In this document: positions 21,618 to 33,987 of the stretch, in pieces
Numbering within the stretch: position 1 is the first letter of the stretch
Layout of the letters: every line of letters begins with the position of its first letter
Source: Turnera subulata
Taxonomy: Eukaryota; Streptophyta; Magnoliopsida; Malpighiales; Passifloraceae
DNA length: 64,000 nucleotides
NCBI GenBank assembly: GCA_028386065.3
Contig: JAKUCV010004435.1
Span: 62,001 to 126,000 of the forward strand
Direction: 5' to 3'
Notes under the pieces: generated by a model
What the model saw: only the letters and a program-made list of their open reading frames with translations
What the model was told of the DNA's origin: nothing
Databases searched by the model: none
Position numbers and translations under genes: made by a program

Positions 21618-24375
21618 ATGGGAAGAGGAAGGAAGGGTAATTGTAAAAGGGATTTGAGCAAAAATGTTAGGTCTAAGGGCGGTTCAGATAGTTCCGATGA
21701 AGATTATGTGGTTGAAGATGAGATTAATGAATCGGAGGATGATTCAGAGGATCTAGGGAATTCGTTGGATGAGTTTGCATCGGAGGAGAGCTTTGGGGGC
21801 TCTGTTGATGCAGAAGAGGAGGATGAAGAGGAAGAGGAGGAGGTGAGAAAATTTGTTAGACCTAAAAAGAATAAGAAGTCTTTGAAAAATAGGAAAAGTA
21901 GGGCCAGAATTGTGCGGAAGAGAAAAAGGGTGTCTTCCGAGGAGGATGAAGATGAGGATTATGTGGGTGATGATGATGATGTTGATGATGAAGATGATGA
22001 AGAATATTGTGAGGATGAGAATGAGGAATTCACGCCAGATGAGGATGAAGATGATGAAGTGATCCCCAAGAAGAAGAATAATAATGTTAAGGTGCAACGG
22101 GTTAAGAGGAGTACACGGAAACGGGGTTCTGGAAGAGGAAGAAAAAGGAGAAAGTCTAAGGTTTTGAGGAAGCCTTTGGCAAAGAAACGAAGAAATAATA
22201 AGAGATTGAAGAAGAAAGAGAAAACTGAATATGAAGATACAGATAATCTGGATTTTATAGATAATGACCCCTTTATAAGAGAAAAAAGTAAGAATACTTT
22301 AGCTGCGAGGAGGAGGAAATATGCTGTGTATTCAGATTCAGATTTTGTGTCATCTGGATCATCTGATAAAGACTATACCATTTCGGAAGAAGAGAAGGAA
22401 CAGGTGGGAGAAGACAACGAGTTGTTTGGAGATTTGAAGATTAGTTTGAGGGGTTCATCTTCTGAGAAAAGAGTCCTAGACGAGGGAGATTCCTGCCAGC
22501 ACAGACAGCCTCTGCACAGGAAGGGTAAGGAGAAGGTGAAAGAAATAGTTGCAGAGGTGGTAAAGCAGGTATGTGGAATTTGTCTTTCAGAGGAGGATAG
22601 AAGAAGACTGAGGGGGACATTGAATTGCTGTAGTCATTATTTCTGTTTCACTTGCATCATGGAGTGGTCGAAAGTAGAATCTCGTTGTCCACTGTGCAAA
22701 CAGAGGTTCAGGACAATAACTAAGAATGGCAGATCAAATCCCGGGCCTGATCTGAGAAATGTGGTGATCCAAGTCCCTGAGCGTGATCAGGTACCCCTTA
22801 TTTTTCGCTATTTGCTCATGCTGCTTTAATGTCTTCTCTGGGTTCTACATGTTTCTAACTCATTGTTGCTTTACACAGGTATATCAGCCATCCGAGGAAG
22901 AAATCAGGAGTTTTATAGATCCATATGAGAATGTGATGTGTACAGTGTGCCATGAAGGTGGGGATGATGGCCTCATGTTACTTTGTGATCTTTGTGATTC
23001 ACCTGCTCATACATTTTGCGTCGGCCTTGGGCGGCAAGTACCTGACGGCAATTGGTACTGTGATGATTGCAGACCTGTTGCTCTTGGTTCCTCAAGCTCC
23101 TTGGCTCAAAATCCTTTGCCTGATCAAAGGACGGCCAGCAGCAACATATTTAGCAGACCATCACCACTTAGAACTTTTGAAAGTTTAGAGCCCATTTCGG
23201 AGTCTTCACCCCGTGTAACATTTGCACATGGTATTGGGAATTTGTCATCTCCCAGATTTCCTGTTGGGGATGTTCAGGTTGCTTCTCCAGTATATGGGTC
23301 AGGTGCACCAACTCTGTCCAATAGGCGTGAGATACACCGACGCATACAAAATATCATTTCTATCACTAGAATGAACCATATGGCTGGTCGTAGTGATGGA
23401 TTTTCAGCTGCCAACATGCATAGTGATCTTTCAAATTCTCAGATTGATCAGGTTAGAGAAACAACTGTTCAAAACTCAAGGATACAAGAAATAGGGCCAT
23501 TGCAACATACATTCCTCGAGGATAGATTGCAGGCTAATTGTTATCCCTCTGCTTCGGTGCAAAATAGGGATTCTTTTTCATTCAGACCAAGCCAGTTCAG
23601 CAGGCAAATCTCTCAGGATCCTACTGTTACAACAACTGACCAGTCTATCAATTTGACATTATGGCCTCAACCGGGGGTGATCAACTCAATGCCTGGTTAT
23701 GAACAACTCCACTGCAATGGCAGATTAGGTATTGGGTCTGGTGGTAATTCATCCCCTTACAGGGTTAGAGAAGAGAGCCGCTTGTACATGGAGATTGAAC
23801 AATTGAAATCAATGGTTAAAAGCCATCTGAAGAACTTGTCCAAAGATACTGAATTAGGTATGTGAAACACTCCACATCTTTGATGATTGATTATTTTATA
23901 TTTCCTTAGCAGTTCAACTGTGGAGATTCGGGCTAATTTGATAGGCATACAAGCTCCTCCTGTATTTGTGACAGTGCTTGTGTGTTCCTATGAGTCATGT
24001 TATACGTCAATCATTGTCATGGCTTTCTGTTTTTTTTTTAATCTGTGGGCAACCATGGAGTTCTTCTTGATGCAAGTGTGCTGCAGAAATAGTCAACATT
24101 GTCTTATTTCTTCTTATGCAGGCCATGATACTTTCAATGATATAGAAAGAAGCTCGACACATACTATCTTAGCTGCCTGTGGGCGGGAACCCTGGCAGAA
24201 TAACAGTTACACCGTGCGTAGGCCATCAAGTTGTTCACATATTGATAGAATGCTCGTGGGACAAAAGAGTATGATGGAGGATCTTTGCTACTCTTGTTTC
24301 GATTCTTTTGTGAGGGATGTAGTGGAGAGGAACTTGGACACAAGAAGGTCACCATGGTTGAGGTTAGGCCTGTAG
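21618..24375 (+). CDS. RING finger + PHD finger nuclear protein (PHRF1-like E3 candidate)
   Basis: Three coding exons: 21618-22790, 22879-23857 and 24122-24375, all with GT-AG junctions. The introns are 88 and 264 bp, the frame is kept throughout, and the product is about 801 residues. The N-terminal 300 residues alternate acidic runs (Glu/Asp blocks) and basic runs (Lys/Arg blocks such as RKRGSGRGRKRRKSK), typical of nuclear chromatin proteins. A RING finger lies at about 318-361 (CGICLSEE, CSHYFCFTCI, CPLCKQRF: C3HC4). A PHD finger lies at about 411-456 (CTVCHEGGDDGLMLLCDLCD, HTFC, WYCDDC). The rest is low-complexity Ser-rich sequence with a short conserved C-terminus (FDSFVRDVVERNL). RING plus PHD in this order is known from PHRF1-type proteins, where the RING gives ubiquitin-ligase activity and the PHD binds histone tails. 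The substrate here is unknown. Confidence 0.9.
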
Positions 24376-25998
24376 TGTATAATGCAGAGTGTACCATTTG
24401 GCGCTCTATTTTTTGTTAGGATTAGGGAAATAGTTTGTGATTAAGTTGTTTATAGGTAATTCACTGACTGTAAGCTCAGTAAGCTTCCATTCTTATCCAC
24501 TCAATATACTCATTGTTTCGGGTAACTAACTCATCATGCAATGTGACTGATTTCATTTCTTTCCTGGGAAACATGTCTTCGGATATAAATCGAAACAGTG
24601 TGTCTCTTCCTCATATCTGTTATCCGGAAAACTGTGTTAGGTTGCAACCAGCAGCAAATGCATAATCACTATACTTCTGTTGTGGACTGGGTCTGGTTTC
24701 AAGCTTTTTCTTTTTCTTCCCTGTATCGAAGGTTGTTAGTTATTAGTATCAATGTTGACAAAACAGTGGATAGTGGAGACACATGTGCATGGGTTCATCC
24801 AGGCTTCAGCTCTGGGAAAGTGAAAAGCCATTTTTTTTTTTAATGTTTGCACCTTTTCTAGAAAGGAAGCTGACCCTTTGTCCAGTTACCTTTTACGGGT
24901 GGTGTCTTGATACTATTGGGATATTTGCAACTTTTTCTTGAACAGTATATGGTGGTGATACAATGGACATTCAAGGGAAAAGGAATAAAGAACAAACTGC
25001 CAAAATGAAAAAGATTAAGAAAGGGGGAAAAACAAAGAAAACTGTTCGAGAGATATTCTATACACCTATGGAAAATCATGTAAAGCCGTTGATTGATCCT
25101 GGATGATATAGTACTATGATGGGTCACACTCTCTGTCTTGTTTGTGGGTAAGCTAAATCAATGCCCCGTTTTCCCAGAACTTGAGTCACTACTAACTTTT
25201 GCCTTTTTCTGGTATATAAACCACTCAAACTTTTCTGCTGAACTATAGACATAATCATTTATTCTCTCAATCAATGGGCACATCCAAGCCACCATTTCAT
25301 GCTAAAGCTTACACTCAACCCCGGACATAGCTAGTTAGAAAGGGTTCGTCAAACCGAGATGTTGTTTTCAAAGCAATCATTGAGCACATAGTCATTGTTA
25401 GTATGATATTTTTTCGCTTTAGTATGAATGTAGCTAATTGGTACTCTTGCAAAAGCAAGAGGAGTGAGGTCCTGGTTGGGATTTGATATTTTTTCCGTTT
25501 GTCTGTTGTCTTTGTATCTGACGTGTATTGCTGGGAACTTAATGATACATTGGATCGTAGGTTTCTATAGTCGTTAAAAATATCCTCCACAGAAATGCAT
25601 TTACCTTAGCTTGTTATGGGAGATTCTAATGAGGTGTTATTTTCATAAGAAAATGATGGATGGAACGAGAAGGATTGTTGCGTGATGGATGTGAAGATGT
25701 TCTTTCCATAGTTTTCTTTTCTAAATTTATTAAGGTATCAATTATTTGATTGACAAATAGTTTAGGAGGGTAGCAGTCTTCTACTTCAAAAATAATTCAA
25801 TTTGATATTTAGTCTAAAAATACCAAATTCTGGAGTAATTTGTTCTGAGTGCTTAAGAAAAAGGGTCAATACCATGAACAAATTAAAGGGGGAAAAAATT
25901 CCAATTAGACATGTTTGTGGTGCAATAGATGCATGGTATCGGTCTTCCCTATCCCCAAAGACTAGCCAGATTTGGGTTGTTACCAATACCACTAAAGA

Positions 25999-26043
25999 TA
26001 GTGGTGCAAATACATACATTTTAGTGGTGCAAATACATACATT
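25999..26043. repeat. Short tandem duplication (22-bp unit)
   Basis: The unit starting TAGTGGTGCAAATACATACA appears at 25999-26020 and again at 26022-26043, separated by a single T. Confidence 0.9.
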
Positions 26044-26064
26044 AAGTATTTTGAAGAGCCTTAC

Positions 26065-26160
26065 GTGTAGTCGAGTTGGTTGGGGTTAGTGGTCGTGGGT
26101 TCAAACCCAAAGTCAAAGATGTGTAAATGATAGTGGGGTTAAGTTCAACCTTGTGTAAGT
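26065..26160 (+). repeat. Possible tRNA-derived SINE remnant
   Basis: GTAGTCGAGTTGGTTGG resembles a Pol III A box, and GGGTTCAAACCC (about 26098-26109) a B box, about 31 bp apart. No tRNA fold is convincing and no 3' tail or target duplication was found. Weak call. Confidence 0.3.
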
Positions 26161-27947
26161 AACCGGGTATGTAAACAAAGAAACAATGTGCGCAGCAGAA
26201 AAACCCAGAACTAATGGAGGATCCATGTGAAACGGGGTAAACCGAATAACAAAAATTTCGTACCTGGTTTAGTTGAGATCTTTCACTCAACTGATGATAC
26301 GAATCAGCAAGAACCGAACAGTGTTGATTAGTTTAGCATTTAGATTAGGATTCTCAATGTAACAAAAAAAAGTATTTTGAAGGAAACAAATCAATTAAAA
26401 CCAAAATTAGAAACAAAGCAGAGGAAAGCAATCCGTGGTTAAAGTAGCAAAACTGGTGACTGAGAATTGTTCTAGAGAACTTTTATCCACTTGGAGGGGA
26501 CCGACCACCAAACACAGATAGGAAACTAGACATAGATAGAAAATTAATATAGCTGTGTAATTAATTATACTTAAGCTGGAAGGAACTTAACATTGTGGGC
26601 CAAATATGTAGTGATGTTAATGACTAGACATTAGTCACGGCCCACTGGTAACCATTGGCGGCTGCTTCAACAACCATCACTTTTTCTAGAAAAATAAATT
26701 TGCAATATCTAGCTAATTAATAGCTTTCATGTCATCTTAATTCCACACAATTCTTTTTTTGATAAACAATTCCACACAATTCTTGATCACTTAAATTCGT
26801 TGACAATTAGTAGTGTGGTAGGGATTATACTACGTGTTAGTAGTATTAGGGTGACCATTAAGCAAATCCATAAACTAAATTATTCTCTCCGTGGGCGCTA
26901 CATGTATTTATTTTAGAGCCTTCGTCATTTTGAATGGCCCATATTTGGGTAGATCTAAATTAATTATATTTTTCAAGTCAAACCTGCAACTTGCACTATC
27001 TATTTGCAGCTATCTTCATGAAACTTGTGCTAGCTCCAAAAGCAGTCAATTCTGGCTCCTTCATTTTGTGTTGCTTCAATAATTTCACCTTGTAGATAGA
27101 CTGACAATGACATTTAATTGTTAAAAATAAAATGGAATATAAACCTTTCAATCAAGAATTAACATTTCACAAAACAAATTGCCATTGCCAGCCAGTGCAA
27201 ACAAGTGGGCTATTCGCCCCTTGCTAGCAATTTTTTTAATTATTTAATTACAAAAAAAAAGAATTTTCGACTAATGCTTTCTCTGATTAATTAGCAATTT
27301 GATAAAAAAAATTGATTAGGAATAAAGTAATTCTTAATTTTTATATGGACTTCTCAGCCGTGATTAACTACGTACGTACTAAGGAGGCATATTTTTTTTT
27401 GCGAGTAAATGTTATTTTTTATATGTCACCTACATTGGCTTTCATCTTTATTGTTGCAGACCCTAAATGCTTTTTGTGGATGATGAAAATTGAAAATTAA
27501 GTTATTTGTGATCTCTTGACAATTCTATAAAGAAAAAAAATTAAAAAATTCACTCCCTAATCTCTTAGACAATATTTTTATCTTAAAATACGTGTAAACA
27601 GAAAGGTAGTATGAACTATGAATCTTCCCTATTGTCATCAATTTGACTGTTCGGGAGGGAATTTCTTCAAACAAAATGTTTTTATTAACTATCTTTCTTT
27701 TTAAAAAATGAAAACTTTGACCGGCACGTGCAAGAAGTGAAAAACACTACACAGGCAAAAAGTAGCAAAGACTTTCAATTCTTTTACTGTAGAATTCTTA
27801 TCATATTAATTAAGTCGCTCTTATATATGACCTGAAAAAGAAAGTCTCACTTCAAGAATTAAAAAAGAAGACCTGTAAAAATTCCAACCAAGCGCGTTAT
27901 GTGTTATTTATTAATTAGTTGTTATTTACTCCTACTATATCCATGCA

Positions 27948-27958
27948 CTATATATAGA
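27948..27958 (+). promoter_or_regulatory. TATA box of the first PP2-B gene
   Basis: CTATATATAGA lies 134 bp upstream of the ATG at 28092. Transcription would begin near 27980. Confidence 0.6.
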
Positions 27959-28091
27959 CTGAAAAAAATGGACATACTCATACATACAAGAGAGACACAC
28001 ATCCAAACCAAGGCAAATTCTTGAAGTAATAAACTCAGTTTGGTTCTGGGTTTTGTTAGTTTCTTCTAAGGAATCTAGTATAAGCAGATTC

Positions 28092-29149
28092 ATGGATGGT
28101 TTAATGGAGTTTAACAGGTTACCAGAAGGCTGTATCTCCACAATTCTCTCCTTCACATCCCCACAAGATGCATGCAGGTCTTCTTTGGTTTCAACAACAT
28201 TCCAATCAGCTGCAGAGTCTGATGTTACATGGCAAAAATTCTTGCCCCCTGACTCTGCTGATATTATCTCACAATCTGTTACCCCCCTCAAGTTTTCTTC
28301 CAAGAGACAGCTTTTTCATCTCCTCTGTAACCCTGTTCTCATTGATGGTGGCAGAAAGGTATAATATAAGATTCTAATTAATTAAGATTTTTTTTTCTGT
28401 TATCATAAACAGAATGCTTTTATTAAGTTACTCTCTGTTTTTATGATGCAGAGTTTCAAGATAGAGAAATCCTTTGGCAAGATGTCATATGTATTATCTG
28501 CTAGAGACCTTTCAATAACATGGAGCAGTGAACCATCATACTGGACTTGGTCATCTCTTCCTGAATCAAGGTTGATATATATATAAATATATTGTTTCTT
28601 CACATCTTAATTATATCAAATACCAAAATGGACAAAAGCAATCACATACTTAAACAAAGCATGATGTCTTGCAGGTTCTCTGATGTGGCAATACTAAGAA
28701 CAATGTCTTGGCTAGAAATTCAAGGCAAGATTAACACAAAAATGCTATCACCAAACACTACATATGGAGCATATCTTATACTAAAGATCATTGATCGTGC
28801 ATATGGGCTTGATCTAATGCCATCTGAGATATCAGTGGAAGTGGGAGGAAACATGGTATCTAGTGGTACTGCATACTTGAGGACTCTTGGTCATCAAGAT
28901 AGCAAGAAACAGCAAATGGAGTCTCTGTTCTATGCAAATCGAATGCAGATGCTAAAATCAAGAGTGGTTGAAGGAGATGGAAGGGTGGCAAGGGAAAGAC
29001 AAGATGGATGGTTGGAGATTAAGGTGGGTGAGTTCTTTGCTGGTGAAGTTGAAGAGGAGGTAAAGATGAGCTTGATGGAAGTGAAGGGTCAGCATTTGAA
29101 GGGAGGACTCATCATTGAAGGCATTGAAGTGAGGCCTAAAGTGCAATAA
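28092..29149 (+). CDS. F-box protein PP2-B type (F-box + phloem protein 2 lectin domain), copy 1
   Basis: Three exons: 28092-28358, 28452-28570 and 28675-29149, all GT-AG, in frame, 286 residues. The start is the first ATG in frame (MDGLMEFNRLPEG). The F-box is at about residues 5-50 (LPEGCISTILSFTSPQDACR, then WQKFLP). The PP2 lectin domain fills exons 2-3: FGKMSYVLSARDLSITW, LEIQGKINTKMLSPNTTYGA, DRAYGLDLMPSEISVEVGG, ERQDGWLEIKVGEFF and HLKGGLIIEGIEVRPK. Length and exon pattern match the PP2-B family. Known members are SCF receptors, and the PP2 fold of the family binds GlcNAc-type glycans, so it may recruit glycosylated targets. It forms a tandem pair with the gene at 30040. Confidence 0.94.
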
Positions 29150-30039
29150 ACCCACCAGAAAGAGTGGTCCTGCTGCTACAAAAATTTCTTATTCCAATTG
29201 GATATCTGCAAAAGAACAAGATAGCTAGAAATCCGATAAAAAAAAAAAAAAAAGAAGAAGAACAAGATAGAAACTTTACACATATATATCATGTATCGTC
29301 ACTTTTATTCTTTCATTCTAAACATCTTGTAAACTGAATACTGAAAAATGTATAGGTTCACTACTTTTTTGTTGGCTGAATAAATCCAGGATTGCAATTT
29401 GCTAAGTATTTTCATCCTTTAATGTTTTTTAGTTGACTCACATTTCAGGTCATAAAAGTGTAATGTTCTTTCTTGCAAATGGGTCCTTGCATTAAATAAC
29501 ACTAGCCTAAGTCGTCGTCCATCCAACATTGGCAACTATTGTCATTATTTGCCACAAGTAGGTACATTTTTAGAAGGAGATGATTTCTATAGAGAGACCA
29601 TTGTAATTTGTTAGATTTGTACTAATTTGGTATAATAGTGGGATAAATTACAGTATATAAGTAACATCTCCCATGAATTATCACAAATTCATAAATTAAC
29701 ATGCACTTGGAGTTATAATTTTGTATATGGTTAATCCTATAGAAGTTCTCTCCTTTTAAGAATCTTAATTTCCACATCTTCAAATGTCCTCATCTATGTA
29801 CAGTTCATGTCGTCATAGTATACGTAGAAGAGGAAAACATGTCGACATAATAACGATACTGACCATAAAAAAGTTATCTGGATCGGCAATTCTGCCATGC
29901 CATCAACGAGCATGCATATTTAAGGCAACCTAAGGTGAGCTGTAAGGCACAAAACACATCCAAGTTCTAGTTTTTCTTTGTCAATTTGTGCCATAAATTT
30001 GCTCATTTTGTTTTATAGGCTTAGAATTTTAATTAGAGA
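29150..30039. other. Spacer between the two PP2-B genes
   Basis: 3' flank of copy 1 and promoter of copy 2. A TATA-like TATTTAAG at about 29927-29934 lies some 110 bp before the next ATG. Nothing else was recognised. Confidence 0.5.
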
Positions 30040-31881
30040 ATGAATTTAGATTTCTTGGATGAAGATTGCTTGTCACACATTCTGTCATTTACATCTCCAA
30101 GGGATGCAACCTGTGTATCACTTGTTTCTCCTGTGCTCAGGTCCTCAGCTGATTCAGATAAGGTGTGGGATAAATTTCTGCCACATGATTATCAAGACAT
30201 TCTATCCAGATTAATTTCTCCTCTGGAATATTCATCCAAGAAGGACTTGTTTCTCAGGTTATGTAACCCACATTTTGTTGATGGTGGCAGAAAGGTAAAG
30301 CTTCAGTTACCCACTAATTAACATTCTATTTATTCCGATTACATTGTTGCTTAGTTCCACTTTGCATGATTGTTTTTGATAGGCTTCCTTGTTAATTAGT
30401 AAAGATTACAAGATTTGAGCAAGGGCTAATTGAAAATTACTTAAAAATTTTAAGTAAAAAAATATTGACTTCAAAGAAGACAAGTAATATTGGTTGATAT
30501 ATGATTTTATAAAAGAGAGAACGTATAGGAGTTTGTTGAACATAAAAAGGTGATTGAATGGTAGTGAAATCTTCACACGTGATTGAGAGTGGTCGATCTT
30601 GAAAATTATTAGACAAAGGAAAACATAGCCAGTGATTGACTTTTCTTTTAAATGAATATTAAACTTGGCCTGGGAACAAAGAGAGAAAAGATTCCATTGA
30701 TCGAAAAATGATTACAAAACAACTAAAAAGAAGTTGGTATACCGACCATGGAGAGGGAAAAAGTAAGCTTTTGAAGTTGATTACAAAAAAGGAGAAAAAA
30801 AGTTGAAAATGAAGAGACATATTTCAGAGGGTCAAGTATTTACACCCAGTACTGTATATATTTTTTTGTCGAGAAAATAATCAGATATATTAATCATTCA
30901 TAGTACATCATTACATAAAATACTTGCTAAAGCAGTTGGTAGGTTTACAATCCAACTTACAGGAATACTACTTGTGCTAATATTTTTTGTAAGCCAATCT
31001 GCAGCTTTATTAGCAGTCCTTGCAATTTTATGAAACTGAATGTTTTGTATTTCAGCAGTCAGCTGTTTGATTTCCTTGATTACTGTCCATATTTCCCAAG
31101 GAGATGACTCCTCCTGCATAATTGACTGCCATACTACTTGTGAATCAGTCTCAATAGATACCTGTCGATATCCTCTAGATAATGCTAGATTGACTGCTTC
31201 CTTAATTGCCATAGCCTCTGCTATTAAAGCTGAGTTTGCAACTGTTTTCTTTACCACACCATCAATGACTCTGCCTTGGCTTGATCTACAGCACACTCCA
31301 ATTCCTACCTTTTTCCATCTTGCTTCATACGCTGCATCACAATTGATCTTGATTGTGCCTGGTTGTGGACAAGACCATTTTGAATTGGCAATTGTTGTTG
31401 CTTCCCCTTCTGTTCTTGTAATTGTAGAATCCTTATCAAGTAGCTCCGTTTGCTCTTTAAAAGCTGCCTCTGCACTTCTGAGTTACTAGATCTATTGCCT
31501 CATCATCAAATACTTTCCGATTCCGAGATCTCCAAATACTCCACATTAGTATTGCAGCCCTGTACTGTATATGCTTGCATATTTTCTGATCACATGCATA
31601 TATAATTCCTTAAAGTCCAACCAATTTTTTTGGCCTATGAAACTTTGATATAGCCATTAATTTGTGAGTACGTACTAGAAGAATAGAAGAAAAGCTTCAA
31701 ATGTCAAAAGTTTAATATATATATATTTTTGTTCTCATGGTTGGTGAGTAATGTCAGCTTCTTAAGCTTATTAGCAATCCATACATAAACTAAACTCGAT
31801 CGAAATAGTTTATGATATGAGAGAATCAATAAGCAAAAGGAGCAATGGCATTCACTAACAAGAGAGCAAAAAGATTTGGTG

Positions 31882-31953
<72 letters not shown>

Positions 31954-33331
31954 GTTTTGGGGCATCGATTAAACCTGCTTTTGGGTGTACAGGCGGTGGA
32001 TCAAATATGAATTCTAGCTATTTCCCTAGAGTTCATATTCGATCCCCCGACTGTAGATGCACAAGTGGCCTTAACTGCTGCCCATATATAGTTCATTGAT
32101 TCGACAAAAAAAATATATAGTTCATTGAAGTTTTTCTTTTTCTTTTGCACTTAATATCTTAGGCCATCCTATCTTGTAAGGGCATTAATAGACTCAAAAT
32201 TGATGCCATTAATCTCTTTGTATTCTCAAAATTTGAATCCCTAGATGTCTTAGTTAAATTGAAATTGCCCCAACTAGCTAGAGTTTATGTACAGTTCATT
32301 GAACTCTTAGTGAATAAAAGAAAGAAAGAAATGAAAAATGACGGAGTTTTTGGTTGGTGTAAAATGTATATATCAGACATCATAGTTGAAGCCTGATAAT
32401 ACCCAAAAAGAACACGAGGACCATGCAATTAAAATATATAATCTAATCAAATCCCCAGCTGACTCCTTCCATTTTATATGTGGGGGAAAAAAAATTCATT
32501 CTTCTTATTTGTCTAACAAAACCCTTATTGCATCAAATCTTTCAACGCAACATGTAGTAATGAATAAATCCCACATCAAGTTGTGTTTAAATATATTATG
32601 ATTTGCAGATATTTTCAATAGAAAAAGCAACAGGCAAGAAACGTTACATGCTGAGTGCAAGGGAGCTTTCAATTACTTGGGCCGATCACCCCCTCTACTG
32701 GTGCTGGAAACCTCTAAGCCAATCAAGGTTAATTCTAAGCCAATCAAGGTTAATTTTACACGTATACCTTCTTTTTTTTTTTGGTTAATACTTGTTACTT
32801 ACTTTGAACTACATTAATTTCCTAATTTCCTTGTTTTTTCATTTTTTTTATTTTTTCAGATTTTCAGAAGTTGTTGAGCTTAGAACTATCTGTTGGCTGG
32901 AAATTAAAGCAAAGATCAACACTAAAATGCTTTCTCCAAGAACACAATATGGAGCCTATCTCATTATGAAACTGGCTGATCGTGCCTATGGATTAGACAC
33001 ATTGCCATCAGAGGTGTCATTAGAAGTTGGCAACTTCAAATCACAAGGCGTAGCTTATCTACGCAGGAAAGTCAAGCATAAACAAGCTTTGAAGGGTGTG
33101 TGCATTTTGAACCGGATTGATAGAATAGCAGCACCAAGGGCAGATGAAATACAAGGAAGCATCCCTTGTCGTGAGCGTGAAGATGGATGGATTGAGATTA
33201 AATTGGGAAGTTTTTATAATGATGGTAGTGATGATAAAGATGTGAAGATGTGTCTCAAGGAAGTGACTGGTGAGCACTTGAAAGGTGGGCTCATCGTTGA
33301 AGGACTAGAGCTTAGGCCTAAACCCTCATAA
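30040..33331 (+). CDS. F-box protein PP2-B type, copy 2, with LINE-bearing intron
   Basis: Exons 30040-30294, 32609-32727 and 32860-33331 give 281 residues in frame. The F-box is at the N-terminus (LDEDCLSHILSFTSPRDATC). The PP2 domain follows: KKRYMLSARELSITWADHPL, LEIKAKINTKMLSPRTQYGA, ADRAYGLDTLPSEVSLEVG, EREDGWIEIKLGSFY and HLKGGLIVEGLELRPK. Exon 2 has the same length (119 bp) as in copy 1 when the first of two duplicated donor sites is used. The second donor (after 32748) would add seven in-frame residues. Intron 1 is 2314 bp versus 93 bp in copy 1, partly because a 702-bp LINE fragment is inserted; an (AT)n tract lies there too. All key motifs are kept, so the gene looks functional. Confidence 0.93.
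30860..31561 (-). mobile_element. 5'-truncated LINE fragment in PP2-B intron 1 (antisense)
   Basis: A 702-bp minus-strand insertion. The frame 31296-30898 encodes an RNase H domain (LIAEAMAIKEAVNLALSRGY with the catalytic Glu, SIETDSQVVWQSI with the Asp, and the C-terminal RTANKAADWL). The start of the domain (IKINCDAAYEARWKKVGIGV) is upstream in a broken frame. The 3' end is a T-tract at about 30860-30868. Flanks are GTACTGTATAT at 30849-30859 and 31562-31572, an 11-bp perfect target-site duplication. Confidence 0.93.
31883..31950. repeat. (AT)n microsatellite in PP2-B intron
   Basis: Over 30 AT/TA units, intronic. The apparent Tyr-Ile ORF across it is an artefact of the repeat. Confidence 0.95.
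32707..32748 (+). repeat. 21-bp tandem duplication spanning a 5' splice site
   Basis: The unit CCAATCAAG|GTTAATT plus its lead CTAAG is repeated 21 bp apart, so donors lie after 32727 and after 32748. Both donors have the same surrounding sequence. Confidence 0.92.
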
Positions 33332-33660
33332 ATAGTGTGCATAGGCTTGTGTTGTGATTGTAGAGTTCTTGTGCAATTTTGTGTATGGAACTCTTACCAT
33401 TGTGCAATTTATATGGGTATCAAACATTAATTAGCAATGACCATTTCCAGTCTCCAATGCCAATCCACGGATGCTATGCATGTGCAAAATCAGCATGACA
33501 TCTAATCGCATAGAACAAAATCTGAATTTAGCTAATGGCTCTGGTCAGATATATATATTTGCAGCAAAAGAGAGCAGAGTACAAAATATATCAATGTAAA
33601 CAGAGGAGCGTGACCCATAAATTGGATCAAATCTTTAAATGAAATATATAGCCCGCTGTG
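33332..33660. other. 3' flank of PP2-B copy 2
   Basis: Probable 3' UTR and spacer. No gene or repeat was recognised. Confidence 0.45.
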
Positions 33661-33669
33661 GATGAGTCC

Positions 33670-33815
33670 AGCCCAATTCGGCTCAACTGCATGTTTTCGA
33701 CGGGGTTGCGTACTGGCCTCCAACAGTCCACCAAAAGCCCAAAGGAGTAAGACAATAGGGGCATAATCGAGAATGACATACGGAAAACCCTAATTCCGCT
33801 TTCTCCTTTTAAAAA
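33670..33815 (+). promoter_or_regulatory. snoRNA-type promoter: site II motifs and telo box
   Basis: AGCCCA (reverse of TGGGCT, site II) at 33670-33675 and 33736-33741 is followed by the telo box AAACCCTAA at 33785-33793 and a TATA-like TTTTAAAAA at 33807-33815. Site II plus telo box is the known promoter pair of plant ribosomal-protein and snoRNA genes. It lies about 180 bp before the first snoRNA. Confidence 0.75.
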
Positions 33816-33987
33816 CCCCTAATCCCCCACTTGTCTTCTTCATTCGCTTCACTCACGCCTGCCTCTCCCTCTCTGCCGCCCTAAACCCTCAATTAGATCT
33901 CTATTTGCTCTTAAAGTTTTCATCTTTGCCTCTGTTTGATCTATTCTTGTATGTGAATTTCTACTATCAGTTATTTCTGTTTTGGGT

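Larger units (their letters stand above)
24376..27940. other. Long intergenic stretch, no recognised gene
   Basis: AT-rich. Apart from a small tandem duplication (25999-26043) and a weak SINE-like segment (about 26065-26160), no coding exon, RNA gene or bounded element was recognised. The first few hundred bases are probably the 3' UTR of the RING/PHD gene. Confidence 0.5.

Noticed and set aside
21753..22097. 114-codon minus-strand ORF
   Set aside because: Antisense shadow of the acidic/basic low-complexity region of the RING/PHD gene.
26065..26160. tRNA gene
   Set aside because: A- and B-box-like motifs are present but no acceptor or anticodon stem forms. Kept only as a weak SINE candidate.
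28053..28091. Upstream extension of the first PP2-B ORF
   Set aside because: It would need a TTG start. The ATG at 28092 fits the family N-terminus.
31845..32099. ORF with long Tyr-Ile repeat
   Set aside because: It is the translation of an (AT)n microsatellite inside an intron.
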